From the NCBI RefSeq assembly GCF_014490665.1, contig NZ_CP061038.1:4362501-4426500 (forward strand): a stretch of DNA of 64,000 nucleotides. The letters are read 5' to 3'. The notes beneath the pieces are model-generated. The model was not told where the DNA came from, did not search any database, and was given only the letters and a program-made list of their open reading frames with translations. This DNA comes from Sphingomonas alpina. GTDB lineage: Bacteria > Pseudomonadota > Alphaproteobacteria > Sphingomonadales > Sphingomonadaceae. Shown here piece after piece: positions 9,412 through 17,115 of this stretch. The position numbers were made by a program, and so were the translations under genes. Numbering within the stretch: position 1 is the first letter of the stretch; the number at the start of each line of letters is the position of its first letter.

Positions 9412-9578
9412 CCCCTGTTTCGATCGAAACGGCCCCTGTTATCGCCCCTGTTCCACCCCTGTTTCCATACCAGGGGCAGGGTCAGCCATGCTCCTGAAAA
9501 CAAACGCGTAATCCAGATATCGATCCAACAATAACAGGGGCGCGAAAATACAATGCCGATAACAGGGGATAACAGGGG
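9412..9578. repeat. Inverted array of CCCCTGTT / AACAGGGG motifs
   Basis: The 371-bp gap between two convergent genes holds no gene. It carries four forward CCCCTGTT copies (9412-9419, 9433-9440, 9445-9452, 9456-9463), a CAGGGG at 9471-9476, then three reversed AACAGGGG copies (9533-9540, 9561-9568, 9571-9578). A 14-bp perfect palindrome GTTTCGATCGAAAC (9417-9430) lies between the first two. The left half can pair with the right half as a long imperfect hairpin, and CCCCTG/CAGGGG at 9456-9476 as a short one. See the related array at 37898-38148. Confidence 0.85.
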
Positions 9579-9597
9579 CGAACCGGCTTGAAACCGC

Positions 9598-10983
9598 TCA
9601 GTTCAGCGGGACGAAGCGGAGTGGCAGCCCATCCTTCGGCCGGGGGATGGGCACGCTTTGCCAGGTGCGCCCCGCCCCCGGGGCGAGCTCGATCCGATAG
9701 CGGCTGAGCAATTGCACCATCAGCAGTTTGATCTGCATCGTCGCGAAATGCAGCCCAAGACACATATGCGCGCCGCCGCCGAACGGCACCCAGGCATATT
9801 TGTGCCGCCCCTTGCTCGCCTCGGGCGTGAAACGCAGCGGATCGAACCGATCCGGATCGGGCCACAGATCGGGCATCTGATGCGTGTGGCGGATATTGAT
9901 GCCGATGAAGGTCCCCGCGGGGATATCGTAGCCACCGAAACTGAAATCCTTCAGCGCGCGCCGGGGCAGCGACGGCACCGGCGGGACCAGCCGCAACGCT
10001 TCCTTGAAGGCATATTCGGTCAGCACCAGGCGATCGAGCTGGGTGTGCGGCACACCCGCATCGTTAAGGCCGAGCGAGAGCACTTCTTCGCGCAACCGGT
10101 CCTGCCATTCGACATGACGGCCAAGCAGCATGACCAGGCTGGTCGCCGACGAGGTGATGGTGTCGTGTGCAGCCATCATCAGGAAATTCATGTGATCGAT
10201 GATCGCGGCATCGCTCAGCGGTTGCCCATCGTCGTCGACCGCGCGGCAGAATTGCGAGAAGAAATCCTGCCCGCCTTCGCCCGCAGCGTCGCGCGCGCGC
10301 CGTTTCGGGATCTCGCGCGCAAAAATCTCCATCAGAAAGGCGCGCGCCTTGACGCCTTTACGCATTTTCGTGCCGGGCAAGGGCAAGCGTATCGGATCGA
10401 CCGTCGCCTGCACTTCATCCACAAAGGCGCGATTGATCTGCTCGGCCTCTTCGCCAAGCGGCATGCCGAGAAAACTCTCCGCTGCGAGATCGAGCGTCAA
10501 CGCCTTGATCGCATCATAGAATTTGAGCGGCTTGCCCGACCAGCCCGCAACCTGGCGGGCAATGCCGTCATTCATGCTCTCGGCATAATGGCGCATCGGT
10601 TCGGGCTTGAACGCGACCGACAATGTCTTGCGGTCGGCGCGATGCTTCTCGAAATCCATCAGCATCAGCCCACGCGGGAACAGCAGGTTGAGCAGCGGCC
10701 CCCAACCCTGCTCCGACGAGAAGATCTTGTCGCGATCGAAGAGTACCAGCTCATTCGCTTCCGGCCCAAGCAACGCCAGGCTGGGACCACCAAAGACGTT
10801 GACACGATAGACCCGGCCATGGGCCGCTTCCATGCGACGGGAGAAAGCGATCGGATCCTTCAGCATCCTGAGCGTGCTGCCGATAAAAGGCAGGCCGTCC
10901 TCGCCGGGGATGCTCCTGAGCGCGCGCGATGCAGGGCGCGGCAGCCAGTGGGGATTCGCCTCGAAGCTATGCGCGTAAGCCAT
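9598..10983 (-). CDS. Cytochrome P450
   Basis: 461-residue soluble P450. The I-helix oxygen-binding segment reads MMAAHDTITSS, the K-helix ExxR is in FKEALRLVPP, the PERF-like region is PDRFDPLRF, and the haem loop is VPFGGGAHMCLGLHFA with the Cys ligand. Closest in style to the CYP120/CYP26/CYP51-like bacterial group, but the substrate cannot be told. No ferredoxin or reductase gene is adjacent. The start follows a strong AAGGAGA site, and a 24-bp palindrome covers the promoter region. Confidence 0.93.
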   Translation of the reverse strand: MAYAHSFEANPHWLPRPASRALRSIPGEDGLPFIGSTLRMLKDPIAFSRRMEAAHGRVYRVNVFGGPSLALLGPEANELVLFDRDKIFSSEQGWGPLLNLLFPRGLMLMDFEKHRADRKTLSVAFKPEPMRHYAESMNDGIARQVAGWSGKPLKFYDAIKALTLDLAAESFLGMPLGEEAEQINRAFVDEVQATVDPIRLPLPGTKMRKGVKARAFLMEIFAREIPKRRARDAAGEGGQDFFSQFCRAVDDDGQPLSDAAIIDHMNFLMMAAHDTITSSATSLVMLLGRHVEWQDRLREEVLSLGLNDAGVPHTQLDRLVLTEYAFKEALRLVPPVPSLPRRALKDFSFGGYDIPAGTFIGINIRHTHQMPDLWPDPDRFDPLRFTPEASKGRHKYAWVPFGGGAHMCLGLHFATMQIKLLMVQLLSRYRIELAPGAGRTWQSVPIPRPKDGLPLRFVPLN

Positions 10984-10993
10984 GCCGGATCTC

Positions 10994-11017
10994 CTTACTT
11001 ACATCAGTATAAGTAAG
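10994..11017 (-). promoter_or_regulatory. 24-bp palindromic operator candidate at the P450 promoter
   Basis: CTTACTTACA (10994-11003) and TATAAGTAAG (11008-11017) are 10-bp arms with one mismatch around 4 bp. On the minus strand it contains TATACT, a good -10 candidate, and runs up to the AAGGAGA ribosome site of the P450 gene. Size and symmetry fit a TetR-family operator, but no TetR gene lies next to it. Confidence 0.6.
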
Positions 11018-11035
11018 AGCCGCGACAATTGAAAG

Positions 11036-11482
11036 TCAGTGTTCGGCGGACGCGCGTTCGGCACGGTCGAGCCATGCCGTGAGAAGCCTGCGCACGCCCT
11101 TGCGTAACCCCGGATTGAGCAGAACGAGCGGCGCGACGAGAAACCACGGGTTGGTGAGCACCACCAGCGCGAAGGCGAACGACGCGGCGAACACACCGAG
11201 CTTCACTTGCCCAAGTGTCTGCATGCGGGCGGCGTCGAGCTTGATCGTGCGCGGTGCGCGATCATCGTAGAAGGGGTGGGTGGTGACCTCTGCGCTGCCA
11301 TCGAAGCGAGTCTGCCTGGGCAAGGACAGTTTCAGCGGCCCGACAGGCGCTGCCCCGGAGGATTTCGGCAGGGACGGCGGCGCACCCTGTACCGGCCTGC
11401 CGCCCTCGGCCCAGGTGTCGATCACGAAAAGCCGGCGATCCTTCTCGATCACGCGGTAGCGGGATGTCGGCACCCCGCTCAT
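11036..11482 (-). CDS. Small membrane protein of unknown function
   Basis: 148 residues. After a polar N-terminal half (YRVIEKDRRLFVIDTW near the start) there are two close hydrophobic segments (about 95-130, LGVFAASFAFALVVL and WFLVAPLVLL) and a basic tail. I do not recognise a family. The ATG is one base after the stop of the acetyltransferase gene (TGAGATG), so it is probably coupled to it. Last gene of the riboflavin-led gene string. Confidence 0.7.
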   Translation of the reverse strand: MSGVPTSRYRVIEKDRRLFVIDTWAEGGRPVQGAPPSLPKSSGAAPVGPLKLSLPRQTRFDGSAEVTTHPFYDDRAPRTIKLDAARMQTLGQVKLGVFAASFAFALVVLTNPWFLVAPLVLLNPGLRKGVRRLLTAWLDRAERASAEH

Positions 11483-11483
11483 C

Positions 11484-12032
11484 TCAGTTCGCGCCGGCCG
11501 AGCGGCGCGCACGCCAGGTCGTTGCGCTCTGGCCCCAATTGTCGACCGGATCGGCTTCAAATGGCGGCGGCAGCCTGATTGGGCCGCGATTAACGCCCCC
11601 GAGCCGGCGCGCAAGCGCGATCGACGCTGCATTGCCGGGATCGATCGAATGCATCACATCGTCCCAGCGGAGCACATCGACCGCATAATCGATCGCTGCA
11701 CTCGCCGCCTCGAACGCGAAGCCCTTGCCGGCGAATTCGGGGAGCACGCCCCAGCCAACCTCTGTCCCCGGCCAGCCTTCCGGTTGCCAGGGTCCGGCGC
11801 GACCGACCCAGCGGCCACTGTCGCGCTCAACCAGCGAAAACATCGAAAAGCCGCGAATCGACCAGGCACCAGCCATCGCGCACAGCCCGCGCCAGGCAAC
11901 GCTGCGCGGCTGCACGCCGCCAAGAAAGCGCATCACGCTCTCATCGGCATGAAAGCGTGCCCAATCCTCGAAATCTTCCGCGGCGACCGGCCGCAGGATG
12001 AGGCGCTCGGTGAACAGCACCGGCAGGCTCAT
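11484..12032 (-). CDS. GNAT-family N-acetyltransferase (RimJ/RimL type)
   Basis: 182 residues. LFTERLILRPVAAEDFEDW is the typical beginning of the RimJ/RimL-like group, and the acetyl-CoA region is GWGVLPEFAGKGFAFEAA, followed by SIDPGNAASIALARRLG. It acetylates an amine of a protein or small molecule; the target is unknown. Its start codon overlaps the ribH stop by one base (TGATG), so it is translated with the riboflavin genes. Confidence 0.9.
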   Translation of the reverse strand: MSLPVLFTERLILRPVAAEDFEDWARFHADESVMRFLGGVQPRSVAWRGLCAMAGAWSIRGFSMFSLVERDSGRWVGRAGPWQPEGWPGTEVGWGVLPEFAGKGFAFEAASAAIDYAVDVLRWDDVMHSIDPGNAASIALARRLGGVNRGPIRLPPPFEADPVDNWGQSATTWRARRSAGAN

Positions 12033-12451
12033 CAGCCGAACCGGCCCTTCAGGTCGAGCATGGCGATGGCAGCCTTGGCCGCCTCGCCGCCCTTGTCCTT
12101 CTCGGTCCGGCGCGCGCGGGTCAGCGCCTGCGCCTCGTTCTCGACCGTCAGGATGCCGTTGCCGATCGCCACGCCATCCATCGACAACGCCATCAGCCCG
12201 CGCGCGCTTTCGCCGGCTACGATCTCGAAATGATAGGTCTCGCCGCGAATCACCACGCCGAGGGCAACAAAACCGTCATAGGCGCCGCTATCGGATGCGA
12301 GCGCGACCGCGCCGGGAATCTCCAGCGCACCGGGAACGGTGATCGTCTCATGATCATGCCCCGCCGCCTCGATCGCCGTACGCGCACCGTCAAGCAGCAG
12401 GTCGTTGAGATGGTCGTAGAAGCGAGCCTCGACGATCAGAAACTTGGCCAT
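12032..12451 (-). CDS. ribH: 6,7-dimethyl-8-ribityllumazine synthase
   Basis: 139-residue lumazine synthase joining 3,4-dihydroxy-2-butanone 4-phosphate with the ribityl pyrimidine. Motifs: [32 protein letters not shown] (family PGxxEIP), and [18 protein letters not shown] with the catalytic His. It begins directly after the RibBX stop with no spacer. Confidence 0.95.
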   Translation of the reverse strand: MAKFLIVEARFYDHLNDLLLDGARTAIEAAGHDHETITVPGALEIPGAVALASDSGAYDGFVALGVVIRGETYHFEIVAGESARGLMALSMDGVAIGNGILTVENEAQALTRARRTEKDKGGEAAKAAIAMLDLKGRFG

Positions 12452-13759
12452 TTACTCGCCTCCGGTCCCGGGAATTGCACGCTCGCCGACGATCGACAGG
12501 CCATAGCCGTCAAGCCCGACCAGCGTATGATGCGTATTGGTCAAAAGCACCATGTCCTGCACGCCCAGCTCAGCGAGAATCTGCGCGCCGACGCCATAAT
12601 CGCGCAGTTCCTCGATCTCCGGCGCGCCCGCGCCCTTGCCTTCGCCGCGCAGCTTGATGAAGCGCGACACGCTGTCTTTCATCGGACGGTTGATCACCAC
12701 GATCACGCCCGATCCGGCTTCCGCGATCATTTCCATCGATCGCGACAACAGGCCCGACCGCTCCGATGTCTCGCCGAACATGTCGACGAAATAGGATGCG
12801 GTATGCATCCGCACCAATGTCGGCGCGTCGGGATCGATATAGCCCTTGACCAGCGCGATCGTTTCGTCGCCGCTGGCCTTGTTGAAGAAGGTCATCGCGC
12901 GCCAGTCGCCGCCCCATTTGCTCTCGAAAACCATCTCCGCGCGCTTCTCGACCAGATGGTCGTGCTTGCGGCGATAGGCAATCAAGTCGCGTATCGTACC
13001 CATCTTCAAATTATGCAGCCGGGCGAAGGCGACGAGATCGTCCATCCGCGCCATGGTGCCGTCGTCCTTCATGATCTCGCAAATCACGCCCGACGGGTTG
13101 AGTCCGGCCAACCGCGCGACGTCGACCGCCGCCTCGGTATGACCAGCACGGACCAGCACGCCGCCATCGCGCGCGACCAGCGGGAAGACATGGCCGGGGG
13201 TGACGATATCTTCCTTGCCCTTGGCCGCGTCGATCGCGACCGAGATGGTGCGCGCGCGATCGGCAGCGGAGATGCCTGTGGTCACCCCGTCTCGCGCCTC
13301 GATCGAGGTGGTGAAGGCGGTCTCGTGCCGCGTCCCATTGGCCCGGCTCATCAGCTCGAGACCGAGCGCATCGACCCGCGTCTTGGTCATCGACAGGCAG
13401 ATCAGGCCGCGGCCATGCGTCGCCATGAAGTTGATCGCATCGGGCGTCGCCATTTGCGCCGGGATGATCAGATCGCCTTCATTCTCGCGGTCTTCGTCAT
13501 CGACCAGGATGAACATGCGGCCATTGCGCGCTTCGTCGATGATCTCCTCAATCGAGACCAGGGCCGGGGTATCGTCATTGGAGAAAATGAAGGTCTCGAG
13601 CTTGCGCAACGTGTCGGCAGTCGGATTCCAGTCGAGCTGGTCGAGATCGCGCAATGTGTTGGCGTGGAGGCCGGCGGCCCGGGCAAGGCCGGAGCGCGAC
13701 ATGCCGCCATCGGTAACCAGGCTGCGGAGTTTTTCGATCAGTTGCGTGCTCATGTCCAT
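12452..13759 (-). CDS. ribB: HTH-RibBX: DHBP synthase with N-terminal HTH and degenerate GTP cyclohydrolase II domain
   Basis: 435 residues in three parts. Residues 1-60 form an XRE-like helix-turn-helix (MSRSGLARAAGLHANTL). Residues about 68-270 are 3,4-dihydroxy-2-butanone-4-phosphate synthase with DDEDRENEGDL, GRGLICLS, TPGHVFPL and RAGHTEAAVDVARLAGL. The last 160 residues align to GTP cyclohydrolase II, but the cysteines that bind zinc are missing (MHTASYFVDMFGE stands where the Cys motif should be). It should therefore make DHBP but not open GTP; this matches the RibBX type known from Proteobacteria. ATG at 13759 is preferred; GTG at 13771 is possible but lies in a palindrome. Confidence 0.9.
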   Translation of the reverse strand: MDMSTQLIEKLRSLVTDGGMSRSGLARAAGLHANTLRDLDQLDWNPTADTLRKLETFIFSNDDTPALVSIEEIIDEARNGRMFILVDDEDRENEGDLIIPAQMATPDAINFMATHGRGLICLSMTKTRVDALGLELMSRANGTRHETAFTTSIEARDGVTTGISAADRARTISVAIDAAKGKEDIVTPGHVFPLVARDGGVLVRAGHTEAAVDVARLAGLNPSGVICEIMKDDGTMARMDDLVAFARLHNLKMGTIRDLIAYRRKHDHLVEKRAEMVFESKWGGDWRAMTFFNKASGDETIALVKGYIDPDAPTLVRMHTASYFVDMFGETSERSGLLSRSMEMIAEAGSGVIVVINRPMKDSVSRFIKLRGEGKGAGAPEIEELRDYGVGAQILAELGVQDMVLLTNTHHTLVGLDGYGLSIVGERAIPGTGGE

Positions 13760-13766
13760 CGTCCAA

Positions 13767-13784
13767 ATCACATCGAGATGTGAT
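13767..13784 (-). promoter_or_regulatory. 18-bp perfect palindrome over the predicted ribBX transcription start
   Basis: ATCACATC (13767-13774), GA, GATGTGAT (13777-13784): every base of both arms pairs. It begins 2 bp downstream of the -10 box, so it covers the expected start of transcription, and it ends 7 bp before the preferred ATG. Position and symmetry are those of a repressor operator. The HTH domain of the protein encoded directly downstream is the obvious candidate ligand (inference). Confidence 0.65.
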
Positions 13785-13786
13785 CT

Positions 13787-13815
13787 TTGATATGATCATC
13801 ACATTACAACATCAA
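13787..13815 (-). promoter_or_regulatory. Predicted promoter of ribBX
   Basis: On the minus strand TTGATG (13815-13810), a 17-bp spacer, and TATCAA (13792-13787), in the short gap after the ribE stop at 13825. It would allow ribBX-ribH to be made separately from ribD-ribE. Confidence 0.5.
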
Positions 13816-13824
13816 GAGCGAACA

Positions 13825-14448
13825 TTACGCGGTAGCGAGTCGTTCCTGCATCCGCGCCAGATAACGCGCCAGCACATCAATCTCGAGATTGACCGCGCGG
13901 CCCGCCGTGAGGTCACCAAGCGCGGTGACCGCCCAAGTGTGGGGAATGATGTTGAGATCGAACGCGGTGGTCCCGTCGGTACGGTCGGCCACAGCGTTGA
14001 CGGTGAGCGAAACACCGTCGACCGTCACCGATCCCTTGGCCGCGATATAAGGCGCGATATCGGCCGGCGCGATCACCGTCACGCGGTGCGAGCCTCCATC
14101 CGGCTCGATCGCGTCGATCGTGCCGATGCCGTCGACATGGCCAGTAACGATATGCCCGCCCAGTTCGTCGCCAAGCTTCAAGGCACGTTCAAGGTTCAGG
14201 CGCCGGCCTTCACTCCACTGATCGCGCGCGGTGCGGCTGATCGTTTCGCCCGACACATCGACCGCGAACCAGCTTGGCCCCTTGTCCACAACAGTCAGGC
14301 AGACGCCGGAACAGGCGATCGACGCCCCCAGTTCCACCGCCGTGGTATCATAGCTGGTCGAGATGCGCGCATGCATGTCGCCGCCGGTGTCGGCCCGCGT
14401 TTCGAGTCGCTCGATCGCACCGATGTCGGTGATGATGCCGGTGAACAT
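13825..14448 (-). CDS. ribE: Riboflavin synthase, alpha subunit
   Basis: 207 residues with the two lumazine-binding repeats. Repeat 1 starts MFTGIITDIGAIERL, with GASIACSGVCLTVVD; repeat 2 starts about residue 98 (GGHIVTGHVDGIGTI), with GSVTVDGVSLTVNAV and FDLNIIPHT. It dismutates two lumazine molecules to riboflavin. Starts directly after the ribD stop. Confidence 0.96.
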   Translation of the reverse strand: MFTGIITDIGAIERLETRADTGGDMHARISTSYDTTAVELGASIACSGVCLTVVDKGPSWFAVDVSGETISRTARDQWSEGRRLNLERALKLGDELGGHIVTGHVDGIGTIDAIEPDGGSHRVTVIAPADIAPYIAAKGSVTVDGVSLTVNAVADRTDGTTAFDLNIIPHTWAVTALGDLTAGRAVNLEIDVLARYLARMQERLATA

Positions 14449-15438
14449 TCAGACGGGCTCCCTGTCGCGCTGGCGATCGTCGCGCTCGTAGACCTGGAGC
14501 TGGTCGCTGCCAAGCATGCGGCTGTCATGCAGGCGCCACCGGCCATGCGCGGCAGTGAGATCGGCCAGGCCGATACCGGGCAAGGTCAGGCCACCACCAA
14601 CGAGAATCGGCGCACGGTAAAGAAGCAGGCGATCCACCAGGTCGGCGGACAGGAAAGCGGCGGCAGTCTGCACCCCTCCCTCGACCAGAAGATGGTCGGT
14701 ATCGGCCAGCATCGCGATGTCGCCGGGCGTCGCCACAGTCTCCCACCCATCAGGTCCTTCCGATCGGGACAGCAGGATGCGCCGCGGGCTGCGCGCGCCC
14801 AGTCCCGCCAGACGGACATCGAGCAAGGGAGCATCGGCCTGCCATGTCCCGCGCCCGACCAGGATCGCCTCGTGCCGGGCGCGCTCGAGATGCGCATGGG
14901 CACGCGCCTCGGGACCGGTAATCCATTTGCTCGACCCGCTGGCCATCGCCACCGCGCCGTCGAGCGACTGAGCCAGCTTCAGCGTGACGAACGGCCGGCC
15001 GTTCGTGCGCCGGGTGATGAAACCGGCCATCGAGCGCCGCGCCGCGGCCTCGGCAATACCCATCGCGACTTCGACCCCCGCGCCGCGCAGGCGCTCGGCG
15101 CCCAGTCCGTCGGTGCGCGGATCGGGGTCGCGCAGGCCGGCCACCAGGCGCGCGATGCCTGCCGTGATCAGCGAGTCGGCACAGGCGGGGCCGCGGGACG
15201 ATGCATGCGCGCAGGGTTCAAGCGTCACATAGCAGGTCGCACCGCGCGCCGCGTCACCTGCCGCTGCCAGCGCCATGGCCTCGGCATGAGGTCGCCCGCC
15301 CGGCTGGGTCCAGCCTCGCCCGACGATGCGTCCGGCATTGACGATGATGCAGCCGACATTGGGATTGGGCGCGGTGCGTCCGCGCCCGCGCTCGGCGAGC
15401 GCAAGCGCCGCCGCCATCCAGCGCGCATCGGCTTGCAA
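14449..15438 (-). CDS. ribD: Bifunctional riboflavin deaminase/reductase RibD
   Basis: About 329 residues. The deaminase half shows the zinc site (GGRPHAEAMAL; VTLEPCAHASSRGPACAD) and the reductase half shows TLKLAQSLDGAVA, SSKWITGPEARAHAH, HLLVEGGVQTAAAFL. The reading frame is open far upstream over the neighbouring gene, so the start is uncertain: TTG at 15438 keeps DARWM of the family and lies 8 bp after the upstream stop; ATG at 15417 is the first methionine inside the domain. First enzyme gene of ribD-ribE-ribBX-ribH. Confidence 0.9.
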   Translation of the reverse strand: MQADARWMAAALALAERGRGRTAPNPNVGCIIVNAGRIVGRGWTQPGGRPHAEAMALAAAGDAARGATCYVTLEPCAHASSRGPACADSLITAGIARLVAGLRDPDPRTDGLGAERLRGAGVEVAMGIAEAAARRSMAGFITRRTNGRPFVTLKLAQSLDGAVAMASGSSKWITGPEARAHAHLERARHEAILVGRGTWQADAPLLDVRLAGLGARSPRRILLSRSEGPDGWETVATPGDIAMLADTDHLLVEGGVQTAAAFLSADLVDRLLLYRAPILVGGGLTLPGIGLADLTAAHGRWRLHDSRMLGSDQLQVYERDDRQRDREPV

Positions 15439-15446
15439 CGCTGCGC

Positions 15447-15794
15447 TCAGATGCCGAGCTTTTCGAGCTTGCTGTCGAGTCGTTTGAACTCTTCCTGGGT
15501 CTTCTTGCGCTGTGCTTCCTCGTCGGCACGGCGCTTGGCCTCGATCGGCCCGTCGATCTTCTGTTGCGCGCGGATTTCGGCATCGGTGCGCGATGCGGGC
15601 CATTGCTGGACGTAGATGATGTTGGGCCGATAGACCCGCTCTTCATGGCTATCGATCGTGAAGGCGACGAGGATCGAGCCGAACAGCGCAACGGACAGCA
15701 GCAGAAAGCCCAGCTCATGCGGCCGGCGCTGCCTCAGGAATCCGCGCAGGTCGTCGACGGCGCGGAACATGTTGAAATGACGAAGGACGCTCAT
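15447..15794 (-). CDS. Small single-pass membrane protein with coiled-coil tail
   Basis: 115 residues. One hydrophobic segment (LGFLLLSVALFGSILVAFTI, about 28-47), then a periplasmic or cytosolic region rich in Lys/Arg/Glu with coiled-coil character (about 78-113, DGPIEAKRRADEEAQRKK). Not recognised as a named family. It lies just upstream of ribD in the same direction. The ATG at 15794 (MSVLRHFNMFRAV) is preferred to one 51 bp upstream. Confidence 0.7.
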   Translation of the reverse strand: MSVLRHFNMFRAVDDLRGFLRQRRPHELGFLLLSVALFGSILVAFTIDSHEERVYRPNIIYVQQWPASRTDAEIRAQQKIDGPIEAKRRADEEAQRKKTQEEFKRLDSKLEKLGI

Positions 15795-15850
15795 GGGCGT
15801 GAAGATAGGCGCGTGGGGACGGCGATGCCAGCCCCACGCGCCCATGGTCA

Positions 15851-15885
15851 GGACGGTGCCCCAGGAAAGTTAATCAGCACCGTCC
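15851..15885 (-). repeat. Perfect 9-bp inverted repeat after tonB
   Basis: GGACGGTGC (15851-15859) and GCACCGTCC (15877-15885) pair around 17 nt, 14 bp past the tonB stop. No T-run follows in the minus direction, so it is only a possible 3' hairpin. Confidence 0.5.
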
Positions 15886-15899
15886 GGACCTGTTCATGC

Positions 15900-16568
15900 T
15901 CAACCTTCCTCGTTGAGCACAAAGCTGACACTGAGAGTCTGCCACGATTCCTGCGGAACACCGTCGCGCGTGGCCGGCTTGAAGCGCCACTTGCTCAGTG
16001 CCTGGCGCTCGGTCACTTCGAAAAAGGCGTCGCTCGCCGCGCTGACCTTTATCACCTGCTTCACGCGACCGTCAGCGCCGATCAGGACTCGCACCGTGAC
16101 ACGGCCTTCATTGCCCGCACGCCGTTCGCCCGCCGGATAGGTCGGCTGGAACACACTGGCATATTTCGGATCACGGAGCGCGCCGGTCAACACAGCGACA
16201 TGAGGCGGCGGATCATAGGTAACCGTACCCGTACCTGTGCCCGGCACAAAGGGAGGGGTGATCGTTGTCGTCCCACTGACGAGATTGGTGCTCGCTGTCT
16301 GTATGATCGGGTCGGGGTTTATTGGTCGCTCTGGCTGAGCCCGCTGAATCACCTTCGTTTCGGGCTTAGGCTTGATCTCAGGTTTGATCGGCTCGGGAGG
16401 GGGAGTTTCTGGAATAGGGATGTTCGTCCCTTCCAGAATCGTCTCAACCCGCGTCGTTATCTCAGGCGTCGAGAAAATCAGCGCGGCGAGGATCGCGCCG
16501 TTCAATCCGATTGCGACAGTCAGCGAACCGGGCTTGATCCCGGTCTTGCCATAACGATCCGCGTACAT
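15900..16568 (-). CDS. tonB: TonB-family energy transducer
   Basis: 222 residues: cytosolic N-terminus, one signal-anchor segment (SLTVAIGLNGAILAALIF, about 15-32), a Pro-rich periplasmic spacer (PIPETPPPEPIKPEIKPKPE), and a C-terminal TonB_C domain (about 130-220, GRVTVRVLIGADGRVKQV, ending ALSKWRFKPA). It couples the proton-motive force to outer-membrane receptors. No exbB/exbD is adjacent. Two Zur-like boxes lie upstream, suggesting metal (zinc) control. Confidence 0.9.
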   Translation of the reverse strand: MYADRYGKTGIKPGSLTVAIGLNGAILAALIFSTPEITTRVETILEGTNIPIPETPPPEPIKPEIKPKPETKVIQRAQPERPINPDPIIQTASTNLVSGTTTITPPFVPGTGTGTVTYDPPPHVAVLTGALRDPKYASVFQPTYPAGERRAGNEGRVTVRVLIGADGRVKQVIKVSAASDAFFEVTERQALSKWRFKPATRDGVPQESWQTLSVSFVLNEEG

Positions 16569-16625
16569 TGGCCGTCTCCATCATCTCCTTGAGTGCAACA
16601 TCCGGTCTGTCGCCGGCTTGTTGAT

Positions 16626-16643
16626 GAAATGATACAACGTTAC
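16626..16643 (-). promoter_or_regulatory. Zur-like box upstream of tonB (site 1)
   Basis: GAAATGATACAACGTTAC matches the symmetric sequence GTAATGTTATAACATTAC, the style of alphaproteobacterial Zur sites as I remember them, at 14 of 18 positions. It lies 58-75 bp before the tonB start. Confidence 0.4.
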
Positions 16644-16653
16644 CTTGATGACT

Positions 16654-16672
16654 GTCAATGATATAACGTCAC
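16654..16672 (-). promoter_or_regulatory. Zur-like box upstream of tonB (site 2)
   Basis: GTCAATGATATAACGTCAC; its last 18 bases match the same symmetric sequence at 13 of 18 positions. It is 28 bp (centre to centre) from site 1. Confidence 0.35.
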
Positions 16673-16705
16673 AACGCTGCAATGGCACGGTTTGCCGCGC
16701 ATCAG

Positions 16706-17077
16706 TCACCCCAGCACCAACGTCGGACTACAATTTAAAAGAGGCTCTGTGGGCATGGCCGGGCCAAAAGCCCGCCGACCGGCTCGATGAGTCGACCCCG
16801 GTCGGCTGACGCGACGGGTCGAGAGTCGCGGCAGCGACACCTTCGCCTTTATGCCAGGCCTGAGCTCAGATTTGGGTTCGATTGTCCTGCACAGCGGCAC
16901 CGTCGGCGCATGATCGATGACCGGAATATTCCGGGTCACCAATATTGTAGCCGGTGCATAGGCGAACAGCGGGGGTATCGAGGAGATCAGTGCCGCCAGG
17001 ATCAGGCCATAGGATCCGGCGGCAAGACCGAGCGAGCCGAGCCGGATGCTAGGTCCGCCGTGACGATTGGTATACAT
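16706..17077 (-). pseudogene. Truncated tonB paralogue lacking the TonB_C domain
   Basis: 123-residue frame whose first 57 residues parallel the neighbouring tonB: MYTNRHGGPSIRLGSLG versus MYADRYGKTGIKPGSLT, then a similar anchor (YGLILAALISSIPPLF) and RNIPVIDHAPT versus TNIPIPETPPP. After that it runs into unrelated Arg/Pro-rich sequence and stops, with no C-terminal domain and no trace of one before the next gene. Probably a decayed duplicate, though a short anchor-only protein cannot be excluded. A good Zur-like box stands 39 bp upstream. Confidence 0.65.
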
Positions 17078-17115
17078 TGATGCCCTCTCCCGTCCGCTCG
17101 TTCCGGCGGCCAAGA

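Noticed and set aside
9555..9580. I-SceI-like homing endonuclease site (GGGATAACAGGG)
   Set aside because: It matches 12 of 18 bases only because of the array motif itself; no intron, intein or endonuclease gene is present.
13825..15794. FMN riboswitch ahead of the riboflavin genes
   Set aside because: The gaps before ribD, ribE and ribBX are too short and show no RFN-type conserved sequence; only the palindrome at 13767-13784 was found.
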